Part shown: positions 42,894-52,283 of the stretch, in pieces
How positions within the stretch are numbered: the first letter of the stretch is position 1
Layout of the letters: every line of letters begins with the position of its first letter
Assembly: GCA_019690095.1 (NCBI GenBank)
Contig: JADGGD010000001.1
Span: 38,745 to 102,744, forward strand
DNA length: 64,000 nucleotides
Origin: Chloroflexota bacterium
GTDB lineage: Bacteria; Chloroflexota; UBA6077; FW602-bin22; CADDYW01
Direction of reading: 5' to 3'
Position numbers and translations under genes: made by a program
The notes under the pieces: generated by a model
What the model saw: only the letters and a program-made list of their open reading frames with translations
Databases searched by the model: none
Told to the model about the DNA's origin: nothing

Positions 42894-43724
42894 CTATGTC
42901 TGGGCAACCTCGGGTTTCTGCCAGTTCATCAGGTGGGCGTAGTCCGGATCGACCTGGAAGTTCCAGGCGCGCGTAGGGCCGGCCATGACGTTGAGGTAGT
43001 AACAGTCGTGCCCCGGCGTTGCCGCGACCACGTGATAGCCGCGTGGCACCAGGATGAGATCCCCGTCTAGGCAGGCGACAGCTTGATCCAGGGACCTGTC
43101 GGCCGTGTACACCCGCTGCAGAGCAAAGCCGGTCGCCGGGCGGATCTGGTAGTAATAGACCTCCTCCAGGTAACTCTCGCGGGGCGGATCCTCGGTATCG
43201 TGCTTGTGGGGCGGGAAGCTCGACCAGTTGCCGGGAGGCGTGTACACCTCGACCAGGATGAGGCGGGAGGCCCGTGCCGCTGGTGGAAGAATATGGTGAA
43301 TAAATCGTGCCGTCTGGCCCGCGCCGCGTTCTTCGGCCACGATATCGGCAGGCGTAATCAGACGCGGGGCACCGGCTCGCTCGGCCGGCGCGGCGGCGAC
43401 GACCACGTGGAGCGGACCGCGGGCGCGGAGCGTATAGGAGACCCCTGGCGGAAGGAGAACGGCATAGGGCTTGGTCCGCTCCCAGACGTCCTCTCGTTCC
43501 CCGACCTCACCCAGAGTGTGCCCGTCAGCGGTGGCGATTGCCCGCCCTCCCAGGATAACGAGAGCGGTCTCGCGGTCTTCAGTCTCGCCGGCAAGCTCCT
43601 GCCCATCCGCAAGCCGGTGCGCGGTGAAGTGGATATAATGCCAGCCGGCCTCGGCCGGTGTGATCGAGACGAGCATGCCCTCCCGGCGGACCGGCGGACA
43701 GCGGAGGGATCGATGCGTGTTCAT
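42894..43724 (-). CDS. iolB: 5-deoxy-glucuronate isomerase (IolB)
   Basis: 276 residues. It shows the cupin metal site SFPPHKHDTEDPPRESYLEEVYYYQ and the IolB-specific GFALQRVYTADRSLDQ and GYHVVAATPGHDCYYLNVMAG. It isomerises 5-deoxy-glucuronate in inositol breakdown. A longer frame exists, but ATG 43724 is chosen because GGAGGT is just before it. No other iol gene is next to it, unlike the usual iol operon; a dehydrogenase and an inositol phosphatase are about 20 kb away. Confidence 0.9.
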   Translation of the reverse strand: MNTHRSLRCPPVRREGMLVSITPAEAGWHYIHFTAHRLADGQELAGETEDRETALVILGGRAIATADGHTLGEVGEREDVWERTKPYAVLLPPGVSYTLRARGPLHVVVAAAPAERAGAPRLITPADIVAEERGAGQTARFIHHILPPAARASRLILVEVYTPPGNWSSFPPHKHDTEDPPRESYLEEVYYYQIRPATGFALQRVYTADRSLDQAVACLDGDLILVPRGYHVVAATPGHDCYYLNVMAGPTRAWNFQVDPDYAHLMNWQKPEVAQT

Positions 43725-43778
43725 AATACCTCCTCCCGCGCGGGTCTCATCTCTCGCAGTGTACCATGATGGGCACGG

Positions 43779-43805
43779 TTCACGGCTGGGCCTGTCGGCT
43801 ATAAT
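43779..43805 (+). promoter_or_regulatory. Candidate promoter of the amidohydrolase gene
   Basis: Perfect TATAAT (43800-43805) with TTCACG (43779-43784) at a short 15-base spacing. It is 33 bases before the ATG. Confidence 0.45.
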
Positions 43806-43838
43806 GGCCGGGAAGTGTCGATCGTGAGGGGCACGTCC

Positions 43839-45050
43839 ATGTCGTTCATCCGGGCACTGCGCGAGGCGGCCGAGGAGATCGGGCCGGGGATCGTCGCCGA
43901 TCGACGGGACATCCACGCGCATCCGGAGCTCGGCTACCAGGAGAGGCGCACCGCGGCCATGGTCGCTGCCCGCTTGCGCGACCTGGGCATCGAAGTGCGG
44001 GACGGTGTCGGGACAACCGGCGTCGTCGGGGTGATCCGCGGTCGTTCTCCAGGCCGGACCGTTCTCCTCCGGGCCGACATGGATGCACTCCCGATCCAGG
44101 AGGAAAACGAGGTCCCCTACGCATCGCGGACACCGGGGGTCATGCACGCTTGCGGCCACGATGCGCACACCGCTATCCTCCTGGGAGCGGCGCGCCTGCT
44201 GGCCGAGCGACGTGCGGAGATCGCCGGGACGGTCAAGCTTATGTTTCAGCCGGCCGAGGAAGGCGGGGCGGGCGCGCTTCGGATGATCGAGGAAGGGGTG
44301 CTCGATGACCCGCCTGTCGATGCTGCTTTCGGCCTGCACGTGGATGCCGATCGGTACGTTGGTCAGGTCGCGCTCCGCGCAGGGCCGGCCATGGCGGCAG
44401 CGGACAGCTTTACCATCACGATCACCGGCCGCGGTGGCCACGCCGCTTCACCCCACCGCGCAGTTGATCCCATTGTCGTCGGAGCACAGATGATCACCGC
44501 ACTGCAGACGCTCGTCAGCCGCGAGGTATCCCCGACCGAGCCAGCGGTGGTGACTGTGGCCAGCCTCTCCGCGGGCACGACGGACAACGTCATCCCTGCG
44601 GTGGCGACACTCCGCGGCACAGTGAGGACCTTCAGCCCAGAGGTGCGCCAGCAGGTGGAGGCCCGTCTCCGGGAGATCGCGCAGGGCATCGCCGCGGCCA
44701 TGCGCGCGACTGCCGAAGTCTCCTATCGCACTGGCTACCCGGTCCTGCACAATGATCCGGCGCAGGTGGAACTGGTGCGCGCGGTCGTGGGCGAACTCCT
44801 GGGACCGGAGGCTGTGGTCGAGCGTGGCCCGGTTATGGGGGCGGAGGATTTTGCTTTCATTCTCCAGCGGGTTCCCGGCGCCTACCTGCACCTCGGGGTG
44901 CGGAATGCCGCCTGGACTGTCCCCCGCCCGGTTCACACCGCGACCTTCGATCTCGACGAGGCCGCGCTTCCGATCGGTGCGGCCGTGCTGACTGCGACGG
45001 CGCTGGCCTTTCTGGCAAAAGGACCACCGGGCCATGGTGGTGGCGCGTAG
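43839..45050 (+). CDS. M20D-family amidohydrolase
   Basis: 403 residues. The metal ligands follow the M20D pattern: HPELGYQE, DMDALPIQEE, HACGHDAHTA, PAEEGGAGALRMI and the late histidine in ARPVHTATF-like RPVHTATFDLDE. It probably hydrolyses an N-acyl amino acid (hippurate or indole-acetyl-amino acid type). The dimerisation domain (about 185-300, FTITITGRGGHAASPH) is present. ATG 43839 is preferred to the GTG at 43815 because GAGGGGC is before it. The genes on each side are not functionally related. Confidence 0.9.
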   Translation: MSFIRALREAAEEIGPGIVADRRDIHAHPELGYQERRTAAMVAARLRDLGIEVRDGVGTTGVVGVIRGRSPGRTVLLRADMDALPIQEENEVPYASRTPGVMHACGHDAHTAILLGAARLLAERRAEIAGTVKLMFQPAEEGGAGALRMIEEGVLDDPPVDAAFGLHVDADRYVGQVALRAGPAMAAADSFTITITGRGGHAASPHRAVDPIVVGAQMITALQTLVSREVSPTEPAVVTVASLSAGTTDNVIPAVATLRGTVRTFSPEVRQQVEARLREIAQGIAAAMRATAEVSYRTGYPVLHNDPAQVELVRAVVGELLGPEAVVERGPVMGAEDFAFILQRVPGAYLHLGVRNAAWTVPRPVHTATFDLDEAALPIGAAVLTATALAFLAKGPPGHGGGA

Positions 45051-45068
45051 CAGGAGTGCGGCCGGTTT

Positions 45069-45722
45069 TTACACGTGAGCGTTCAGAAGACCGTGCCGGA
45101 GCGCGACCTTGACCAGCTCAGACCGATGGTGGAGATTGAGCTTCTCCATGATCCGTGAGCGGTACGTGTCGACGGTCTTGACGCTGATGACAAGCTTGTC
45201 AGCGATCTCCTGATTGGTGTATCCCGCTGCGGTCAGGGCAAGAACCTCGCGCTCGCGATCGGAAAGATCGTCGAAGTGATCGTCATTCTCCCCAAGACAG
45301 CCGCGGTAATCCTTGAGGAGGAGCGCTGCGGCTGAGGGATAGAGGAAGGCATCACCCCGGTGCACGGTCCGGATCGCCTCCATCAGCTCGGTGTCTGCCG
45401 AGGCCTTCAGCACATAGCCAGAGCCGCCGGCCCGGAGAACCTGGAGGAGATACTGCTCCTCGGCGTGCATGGTCAGGACGAGGATCTTGCAGGGTAGCCC
45501 CAGCTCGCGAATCCGTCGGATGGCGCCGAGGCCGTTGAGGCGCGGCATGGCGATGTCGAGCACGACCACATCCGGGCGCAGACGCTCCGTTTGGATCACC
45601 GCATCCTCACCGTCAACCGCCTCGCCGACAACCTCCATATCCGGTTCGCCAGCCAGGAGAGCCCGCAGGCCCGCGCGCAGAACGGCGTGATCATCGGCGA
45701 GGAGAACGCGAATCTTCTCCAC
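45069..45722 (-). CDS. NarL/FixJ-family response regulator
   Basis: 217 residues. Receiver domain with the acidic pair ADDH, Asp56 (VVVLDIAMP) and Lys in VLKASADTEL; LuxR-type HTH at the C-terminus (LSDREREVLALTAAGYTNQEIADKL, VKTVDTYRSRIMEKL). It is transcribed with the histidine kinase gene, from which it is separated by two bases. Its targets are not known. Confidence 0.94.
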   Translation of the reverse strand: MEKIRVLLADDHAVLRAGLRALLAGEPDMEVVGEAVDGEDAVIQTERLRPDVVVLDIAMPRLNGLGAIRRIRELGLPCKILVLTMHAEEQYLLQVLRAGGSGYVLKASADTELMEAIRTVHRGDAFLYPSAAALLLKDYRGCLGENDDHFDDLSDREREVLALTAAGYTNQEIADKLVISVKTVDTYRSRIMEKLNLHHRSELVKVALRHGLLNAHV

Positions 45723-45724
45723 GT

Positions 45725-46825
45725 TCAGCCTCCCTCCAGGGGAATACGAATAGCGACACGGGTACCCCGCCCGGGCTCCGACGAGATCTCGAAGTGACCG
45801 CCGACCAGGCCGACGCGCTCCTGCATGCCGAAGAGGCCGAGCCCGCGCTCGCGTGAGCGGCGAACCCCCTCGACGTTAAAGCCGCGGCCGTTGTCGACGA
45901 CGCTGGCAAGCACCACCCCGGGCTGGCGCGTGATCGTCACATCCACGTGCGTGGCGGCGGCGTGCTTGACAACGTTGGTCAGCGCTTCCTGAATGATGCG
46001 GTAGACCACGACCTCGACCTCGTCTGGCAGGCGCTGTTCCATGCCGCTGGAGTGGAAGTCGATCTTGATCTGGGTGCGGCGCTCGAGATCGTCGGTATAC
46101 CACTGCAGAGCGGGAACGAGCCCCAGGTCGTCCAGGGCGCTCGGGCGGAGATCGAGGGCAAGCTTTCGCACCTCCTCGAGAACCCGTCCGGTCTGGCTCC
46201 GCATCTCGGCGACCCGTGCGGCCAGCTCCTGGGGGGTGGTACTCTTCTCAATCATGCGGAGCCCGATCAGAAGCGAGGTCAACGATTGCGCCGTCTCATC
46301 GTGCAGTTCACGCGCGATGCGCTGGCGTTCCTCCTCCTGTGCCGCGAGAACCTGCCGCGAGAGCGAGCGGACACGCTCGCGATAGATCTCCAGGCCATCG
46401 AGCATTGCATTCATCGTATCAATGAGCTGGTCGATCTGGGGGTCGCGAAAGGCCACGTGGCTGGCCCGGGCGCGGAGGTCCCCCCGGCGCACCGCCTCGA
46501 CAGTGCGCTCGAGCGACACGAGGGGCTGGAAGGCGGCTTTGAGGACGACGAAGTTCACCAGGACGCTCAGGGCGATACCCGCAATGGTGAAGAGGAGGAC
46601 CAGCTCCTCCCCCGATGCGCCCGGCGGTGCGGAGCTCCGGTAGCGGACAGTCAGCCATGTCCCAACGGTGGCGCCGAGCACGACGATGAGGGAGTTGGCC
46701 AGGAGCACCTTGTAGAAGATCGGCACGCTGAGCAGCCATCGGACGAGCAGGCGCAGCCACCGCTCGACGCGGTGGACGCCGCCCAGCGAGACGACCAGGG
46801 TGGAATCTCGTTCGAGCACTTGCAT
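45725..46825 (-). CDS. Membrane sensor histidine kinase (HisKA_3 type)
   Basis: 366 residues. Two membrane helices (about 38-60 and 75-98), a HAMP domain (about 98-150), then the HisKA_3 dimer domain with His175 (ERQRIARELHDETAQS) and HATPase_c (VYRIIQEALTNVVKHA, VVDNGRGFNV, GLGLFGMQERV). Only about 15 residues lie between the helices, so the signal is probably sensed within the membrane or by partner proteins. The kinase phosphorylates the NarL-type regulator that follows. Confidence 0.93.
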   Translation of the reverse strand: MQVLERDSTLVVSLGGVHRVERWLRLLVRWLLSVPIFYKVLLANSLIVVLGATVGTWLTVRYRSSAPPGASGEELVLLFTIAGIALSVLVNFVVLKAAFQPLVSLERTVEAVRRGDLRARASHVAFRDPQIDQLIDTMNAMLDGLEIYRERVRSLSRQVLAAQEEERQRIARELHDETAQSLTSLLIGLRMIEKSTTPQELAARVAEMRSQTGRVLEEVRKLALDLRPSALDDLGLVPALQWYTDDLERRTQIKIDFHSSGMEQRLPDEVEVVVYRIIQEALTNVVKHAAATHVDVTITRQPGVVLASVVDNGRGFNVEGVRRSRERGLGLFGMQERVGLVGGHFEISSEPGRGTRVAIRIPLEGG

Positions 46826-46845
46826 TGGACCGCCTCTCCCTGCAA

Positions 46846-46874
46846 ATTATAGTGATTCTAAACAGCGGCGCCAA
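46846..46874 (-). promoter_or_regulatory. Promoter of the two-component operon
   Basis: On the minus strand TTGGCG (46874-46869), 17-base spacer, TATAAT (46851-46846). It is 21 bases from the kinase start codon. Confidence 0.6.
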
Positions 46875-46966
46875 GCAATGGCGTGGCTCCAGAATGGCCC
46901 GGCTGCAGCAGCGGAAGAGGCTGCTCTATTGCCCGTAAATCGCGCGGGGTTCGGAGAGGTGGTACA

Positions 46967-48592
46967 ATGCATGCCGGTATGATGGATCTTCTCTCGATGC
47001 CCGAGCCGGAAGACCGGGGCAGTTCGGTGGAGCCCGCGGCGGAGGCGAGCCGGTCGGCGATGCCCCTGGTCGGCTCGTTTGGCGTTACCCTGACGATCGA
47101 CGCGCGAGGAGCGGGACACCGGGTGACGATCGAGCCGCGTGCGTCGGCTGAACGCGTTGCCCGGGAGATCCCGCTGGTTGTTGGCACTCTCCTCTTCGCT
47201 GAGCGGCAGATGAGGGCTGTCACCGATCCAATCCGCCTGGAGACAGTGGATGCGATCGGCCGGGCGTGTGCCGCCGCTCGCGAGGGCCGTCTCCCCACGC
47301 CGCCGGATCTCGCCAGCCCGCGGACGGGCGCGTTATACACGATCGAAGTCTATGCGAACCGGACCTTCCACCTGGTCGTGGATGAGAGGATGTTCGGGAT
47401 CGTCGCGGAAGCGGCTGGCGGCATGGCGGTACAGGATCTGGTTGTTGAGCTCCTCCGGACGCTCCGCGAACCGTACCGGACCTTCTTCCGCGAGATGCTG
47501 GAGGCGGCATCGGGGGTCTGGCGAGACCGGCGTCCCCTGGTGACCGAGTCGAGCTGGAGCTGGCCGGTCGCGCTCCAGCGACTCAATCAGCTCGTGCGTC
47601 GGGGAGAAGGGAGCGTGATGGAGCCGCAGGTTTGCGAGCGCTGTCGTGCGTCCCGCCCGGCCGGCTTTGCCTGCCTGCACTGCGGCGCGGCCCCGGGGAG
47701 TGCGCCGGCAAGCCCATCCGCTTCCCCACCACCTGCGGCGTCCGCCGCCGAGGCCCGGCCGTCTTCTCCGAGTGCCAGCGCACCGAGTCCATCGGCTCCC
47801 GCGCCAACGGGAGAACCAGCTCGCGTTCCGAGTGCGAGCGCGCCCGCGGCCTCGTCTGCCGCTTCTCCGGTGTCTGCCGCGTCAGCCGGCGAAGCGATTC
47901 GATCCGCGGCGCCGCCGGATGTTCCCCGGGACCCGCGTCTCGAGCGGACAATCCTGCCGGCGCAAGAGGCGCCGCCGGGGGTCGAGCGGCCCGAAGAGCG
48001 CGAGCGGCAGCAGTGGCCCGTTGCGGGCCTCGGGACCCGGACAGTTGCCCTGATCATCGACCTGGCGCTCGGCTTCACAATCGCTTCGATCGGGGGCTTT
48101 GGGCTCACGTCTATTCTCCTGACCCTGAACGCTTTTGGCCCTGCCGATGATCCCCAGGGGTTCATGGGGGGTATCGCACTGCTCTTCTTCGCCCTCTACT
48201 TCGTCCTGGGCTGGGCCAGCGCCGGGACCTTTGGCATGATGATCTTCCGCCTGCAGGTCGTTCAGGAGGCGTCGCGCGAGCGTTGCGGTCTTGCGCGGGC
48301 GATCGTGCGCGGCATCGGACATCTCCTGGTACTGGTTGTAGCCTTCGTCGTCTTTTACGTCGGCAACGTTATCGACAATCACCTCGTGTTTATCCAGGGG
48401 ACGGCAGATGTAGTCGTTCGGATCATCATTGGTCTTGCGGCGCTGTACGTCCTCTGGCTGGGGACCGGACAGGCAGTCCTGGGCGAGGCTTCACGGCAGA
48501 CCTGGGCAGACCGGATCGCGCGGACGCTTGTCGTGATTGAGCCGCGGGACGTGGAGGTCCCTAGTCGTTCTACTTCTCCCGCCGTGCCGTGA
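46967..48592 (+). CDS. RDD-family membrane protein with N-terminal soluble domains
   Basis: 541 residues. Residues about 25-205 are a soluble, beta-alpha mix not recognised (TLTIDARGAGHRVTIEPR, YANRTFHLVVDERMFGIV). A zinc ribbon-like CERC-CLHCG lies near 222-240, then a long Ser/Pro/Ala-rich linker with no structure, and a C-terminal RDD domain of four or so helices (about 375-530; GTRTVALIIDLALGF, TFGMMIFRLQVV). RDD proteins act as membrane transport or stress proteins, and the family includes a sodium/proton antiporter. ATG 46967 was chosen because GGAGAGG is close before it. It stands alone, divergent from the kinase operon. Confidence 0.8.
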   Translation: MHAGMMDLLSMPEPEDRGSSVEPAAEASRSAMPLVGSFGVTLTIDARGAGHRVTIEPRASAERVAREIPLVVGTLLFAERQMRAVTDPIRLETVDAIGRACAAAREGRLPTPPDLASPRTGALYTIEVYANRTFHLVVDERMFGIVAEAAGGMAVQDLVVELLRTLREPYRTFFREMLEAASGVWRDRRPLVTESSWSWPVALQRLNQLVRRGEGSVMEPQVCERCRASRPAGFACLHCGAAPGSAPASPSASPPPAASAAEARPSSPSASAPSPSAPAPTGEPARVPSASAPAASSAASPVSAASAGEAIRSAAPPDVPRDPRLERTILPAQEAPPGVERPEERERQQWPVAGLGTRTVALIIDLALGFTIASIGGFGLTSILLTLNAFGPADDPQGFMGGIALLFFALYFVLGWASAGTFGMMIFRLQVVQEASRERCGLARAIVRGIGHLLVLVVAFVVFYVGNVIDNHLVFIQGTADVVVRIIIGLAALYVLWLGTGQAVLGEASRQTWADRIARTLVVIEPRDVEVPSRSTSPAVP

Positions 48593-48610
48593 GGGGCAGC
48601 AGGGCGCGGC

Positions 48611-49756
48611 TTACCGCACGCTGATCTCGCAGAGAATCTTCACCCCTGTCCGGATCGCCTCCTCAGAGGTCGCGTACGAGATGCGGATGTGGGTTGCCCG
48701 GCGCGAGAACACCGCCGATGGGATGACCAGCACGTTGCGGCGAATCGCCTCCTCGACGAAGGCAGCCGCATCGGTATCGCTTACCTTCGGCATAATGTAA
48801 AAGGCGCCTTGCGGGCGCGTTACCTCGAAGCGCGCTCGAAGCCCTTCATAGACGAGGTCACGCCGTCGCTGATAGTCAGCGATGTGGCTGGATGGCCCAC
48901 TTTCCAGGGCAGTGATCGCCGCGATCTGGGCAAACGAGGGCGCGCAGACGAAGCTGTACTGCTGGAGCTCCTTCATCTTCTCGATGAGCCGCCGTGGGCC
49001 AGTCGCGTAGCCGATCCGCCAGCCAGTCAGGGAGTGGCTCTTAGAGAGCGCATTCAGCGTGAGGGTGTGAGGGTAGAAGCTCCCGATACTGACGTGGCGT
49101 GCTCCATCGTAGATGAAGTCCTCATATACCTCGTCCGAGATAACCACGAGCCCGTGCCGATCAGCAAGCGCGGCGATTGCACGCAGGGTCTCCTCAGGGT
49201 AGACCGCGCCGGTCGGGTTGTTGGGGCTGTTGAGCAGGATTGCCTTGGTCCGCGGGCTCACCGCCTGGGCGATCCTATCTGGATCGAGCTGGAAGTCCGG
49301 GTAGGTATCGATGAGCACCGGCCGGGCGCTGAAGAACTCGGCCAGCTGAGGATACATCACGAAATACGGGTCCGGGATGATGATCTCGTCACCGGGATCC
49401 AGGAGCGCCGCGAAGGCGAGGAAGATGCCCCCGGAGCTGCCGGAGGTGATGAGGACATCGTCAGCAGAGACCCGGATGCCGTTGACCCGGTCGAGTTTGC
49501 GGGCGACGGCGGCGCGGAGCGGTTCGATCCCCTGGGTCGGCGTGTACCGGTTCCATCCCTCGTCGATCGCACGCTTGGCCGCCTCTCGGACTGCCAGCGG
49601 CACCGGGAAGTCCGGCTGGCCGATGGAGAAGTCGATCGGCTTCTTCAGCGAGGCGCCGAGATCAAAGACACGCCGAATGCCGGAGCTTTCGACGCGCCTG
49701 ATCCGCTCCGAGAGCCAGCGCTCGGCGAGATCAACGGGGTCGGCCAGGTTATCCAT
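48611..49756 (-). CDS. PLP-dependent aminotransferase, class I
   Basis: 381 residues. The fold type I pattern is clear: FSIGQPDFPVPLAVREAA, SGGIFLAFAALLDPGDEII, NSPNNPTGAVYP, ISDEVYEDFIYDG and the PLP lysine in LSKSHSLTGWRIGY, with the arginine near RISYATSEEAI. It is of the aspartate/aromatic type. The exact amino acid is not shown. The neighbouring enolase-superfamily gene is 16 bases upstream on the same strand, so the two may be cotranscribed. Confidence 0.9.
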   Translation of the reverse strand: MDNLADPVDLAERWLSERIRRVESSGIRRVFDLGASLKKPIDFSIGQPDFPVPLAVREAAKRAIDEGWNRYTPTQGIEPLRAAVARKLDRVNGIRVSADDVLITSGSSGGIFLAFAALLDPGDEIIIPDPYFVMYPQLAEFFSARPVLIDTYPDFQLDPDRIAQAVSPRTKAILLNSPNNPTGAVYPEETLRAIAALADRHGLVVISDEVYEDFIYDGARHVSIGSFYPHTLTLNALSKSHSLTGWRIGYATGPRRLIEKMKELQQYSFVCAPSFAQIAAITALESGPSSHIADYQRRRDLVYEGLRARFEVTRPQGAFYIMPKVSDTDAAAFVEEAIRRNVLVIPSAVFSRRATHIRISYATSEEAIRTGVKILCEISVR

Positions 49757-49772
49757 TGTGGATCCCTCGTCC

Positions 49773-50915
49773 TCAGATAAATGCGAGTGAGCCGTCGGCG
49801 CGGGTCGGGATACCCCGGTGCCAGGTGCGGAACGGATAGCGGGGGAAGGCGTCCTCGTTCAATTCGATCCCCAGCCCCGGCCGGGTAGGGAGCTCGAGGT
49901 AGCCGTCGACGAGCTTCATCGGCTCATCGACAAGATCCCGCCGCGGGGGCTCATCGTCCGGGTGGTACTCGAGAATGAGGAAGTTCGGAATCGCCGCGGC
50001 GAGGTGGACATTGACCGCCGTCGCCACCGGTCCCATCGGGTTGTGCGGCGCCATGGTCACGTAGAAGGCCTCCGCCATCGCCGCGATCTTCTTGCATTCG
50101 AGGAGCCCGCCCGCGCAGCAGACGTCGGGCTGGAGGATATCCGCTGCCTGCTTCACCAGGATCTCGCGGAACTGGAACCTGGTATAGAGCATCTCGCCAG
50201 TCGCGATGGGAACGCGGGTATGCGCAGCGACCTTCGCGAGCGCATCGACGTTCTCCGGGCGGATCGGCTCCTCGAAGAACAGCGGGTGGTACGGCGAGAT
50301 CGCCTCGGCCATGGCGATGGCACGGCTCGGCTCGAAAAGCTTGGCATGGGGGTCTACCGCGATGTCGACATCCTCGCCAACCGCTGCGCGGACGGCCTCC
50401 ATCCGCGCGACGGCCCCGCGTAAGGCGGCGTTCCAGGGCATCGCATCGGAGCCGGGGGGATGGGGGTTGATCTTGATCGCGGTGTACCGGTACCGTTCGA
50501 CCAGCTCCCGCGCATTCTCCGCGAGCTGTTCGGGTGTGGCGCCGGTCGCGCTCTGATACACCCGGATCCGATCGCGACAGCGGCCACCGAGGAGCTGATA
50601 GACCGGCACTCCCAGCCGCTTGCCAGCGATGTCCCAGAGCGCGTGCTCGATCCCGCTGATCGCCGCATTAATGACCGAGCCGCCCGGGAACCGGATGCCC
50701 TGGTACATGCGTGCCCAGAGGTGCTCGATCCGCCCGGGGTCCTCGCCGATCAGCCAGTCCGCAAAATGGTGGATCGCGGCGGCAGTCGCATCGTCGGGCC
50801 CGACCGAATAGGCTTCCCCGATGCCGTGAAGGCCTTCATCGGTGTGGACCTTGACGAACACGAGATTGCGGTGATCCGGATGGGCGAAAAATGTCTCGAT
50901 ACGGGTGATCTTCAC
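49773..50915 (-). CDS. Enolase-superfamily sugar acid dehydratase
   Basis: 380 residues. The mandelate racemase/galactonate dehydratase pattern is present: KITRIETFFA, SGIEHALWDIAGKRLGVPVYQLLGG, the metal ligands D in DIAVDPHAKL, E in FFEEPI and E in ATGEMLY, then MAPHNPMGPVATA with the catalytic histidine. It should remove water from an aldonic acid such as galactonate. The GTG 50915 was used with GGGGAGAAGGGG before it rather than a start 270 bases upstream. The substrate is not known. Confidence 0.9.
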   Translation of the reverse strand: MKITRIETFFAHPDHRNLVFVKVHTDEGLHGIGEAYSVGPDDATAAAIHHFADWLIGEDPGRIEHLWARMYQGIRFPGGSVINAAISGIEHALWDIAGKRLGVPVYQLLGGRCRDRIRVYQSATGATPEQLAENARELVERYRYTAIKINPHPPGSDAMPWNAALRGAVARMEAVRAAVGEDVDIAVDPHAKLFEPSRAIAMAEAISPYHPLFFEEPIRPENVDALAKVAAHTRVPIATGEMLYTRFQFREILVKQAADILQPDVCCAGGLLECKKIAAMAEAFYVTMAPHNPMGPVATAVNVHLAAAIPNFLILEYHPDDEPPRRDLVDEPMKLVDGYLELPTRPGLGIELNEDAFPRYPFRTWHRGIPTRADGSLAFI

Positions 50916-51093
50916 TGCCCCTTCTCCCCGGCCTCTTCTGAAGCGGTCGCGGAAGGGATTGTAGGCGAGCAGTGGTCGTTGGTCAAACCATCGCCTTGCG
51001 ATGAGCCTGTGCGCCTGCCCTGGAACGGACTCTGCAGGGGAGGGTGCCTCCTGTGATCGGTCAGACCGTATGAATAGCTCAAGGAGGCGCACG

Positions 51094-51321
51094 ATGGTCC
51101 GTTTGAATGCGGTGGACTGGGCGGCGCTGGTCCTGACGGTGATCGGGGCGATCAACTGGGGGCTGGTCGGGCTCTTCGGGTTCAACCTTGTGCACGCGAT
51201 CTTCGGTGGAGTACCCGTGCTGGAGAGCCTGATTTACATTATCGTGGGGCTGGCCGGCCTCTGGCAGATCTACCTGATGGTCCGCCTCTCCCAGCATGTT
51301 CCGGCTGTGAGCGCGCACTAA
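51094..51321 (+). CDS. DUF378 small membrane protein
   Basis: 75 residues with two helices. NAVDWAALVLTVIGAINWGLVGLFGFNLV is the DUF378 signature, followed by a second helix (LIYIIVGLAGLWQIYLM). Function is not known. ATG 51094 is used because AAGGAGG is 7 bases before it; the ATG at 51070 would add eight residues. Confidence 0.88.
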   Translation: MVRLNAVDWAALVLTVIGAINWGLVGLFGFNLVHAIFGGVPVLESLIYIIVGLAGLWQIYLMVRLSQHVPAVSAH

Positions 51322-51458
51322 GCGCTGATCCTCACCGTCCGACCAATCGGTGTCGTGCCTGGCGGCGCTCGGGGCCGCGCGCGACACCGGGCACGGGCGG
51401 GCACCGTTTCCGGCGAGTCAGGGCGGCACTGCCCACTGGCCCCGGCGGAGGGGCGTAG

Positions 51459-52283
51459 TCAGGTCGCCGTTGCCCTTCCGCGGGATAGCTCCTCGATTCG
51501 GCGAAGGGTCTCCCAGGCATTGGCGATCAGGGCGCCTGCGAGCAGGAAGTAAACGGCCCCCAGGCTGATGAAGACGGCGTAGCTCGCCACCGCGCCGATG
51601 AGCCCGAACGTGACCTGATCGCCGTAACGGACGGGAGAGGTGGGGGGATCATCGAGCATGAAGAAGGCGAAGAAGAGCGCAGCGTGGACATCCGGTGCTC
51701 GGAAGATCTCGGCAACCCGCGCCGGATCTCCGACGAAGGCTGTCAACGTAAAGAGGCCGAAATAGACGCCAAGAAACGTGATCGCCATTGGCAGCTTGTT
51801 GACATGTCGGGCGACGAGGACGCCAATCCCGAGCAGAATGAGGATAGCTGGAGCCGGGAGATCGGGAAGGGCTCCCCACCAGCTCTGCGCACTCCCAAAG
51901 ACGAAATACGCCGCCACCAGGCCGAGCGCTGCCGGATTGAACACGTTGGACCACCGGCTGTGGAAGACGTATTTGCTTGCCACGGCGATCGCAGCGGTCA
52001 GGATGGGCACGTGAAGCGGCTCGGCCGGATCGAGGATCATCGCCACGATGAGCCCGGTGAGAACGGCCCCATCCGGGACGAGCCAGATGCCGCGCCGCCA
52101 GCGCGCGATTGCGACGTCGGTCAGCGCTGCAGCCGCGACTGCTCCAAGGATGCCCGGCGCGGTTCGAGCCGCTCCCTCGACCGCGGAAGCGACGGTGATC
52201 AGGGCGATCAGGGCAAGGAGCAGATACCCCTTGGGAGACCGGAAGAAGCGGCGGAGAGCCCGAGGTGTTCGATGGATGATCAT
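51459..52283 (-). CDS. RnfD/NqrB-like membrane subunit
   Basis: 274 residues with about eight helices. It has the RnfD/NqrB core: DGAVLTGLIVAMIL, FNPAALGLVAAYFVFG and LFFAFFMLDDPPTSPVRYG. In RnfD a threonine in the SGAT motif links FMN covalently; here the equivalent region reads DGAVLT, so covalent binding is uncertain. It overlaps the ApbE gene by four bases. No other Rnf or Nqr subunit except a small FMN-binding protein is next to it. Confidence 0.82.
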   Translation of the reverse strand: MIIHRTPRALRRFFRSPKGYLLLALIALITVASAVEGAARTAPGILGAVAAAALTDVAIARWRRGIWLVPDGAVLTGLIVAMILDPAEPLHVPILTAAIAVASKYVFHSRWSNVFNPAALGLVAAYFVFGSAQSWWGALPDLPAPAILILLGIGVLVARHVNKLPMAITFLGVYFGLFTLTAFVGDPARVAEIFRAPDVHAALFFAFFMLDDPPTSPVRYGDQVTFGLIGAVASYAVFISLGAVYFLLAGALIANAWETLRRIEELSRGRATAT

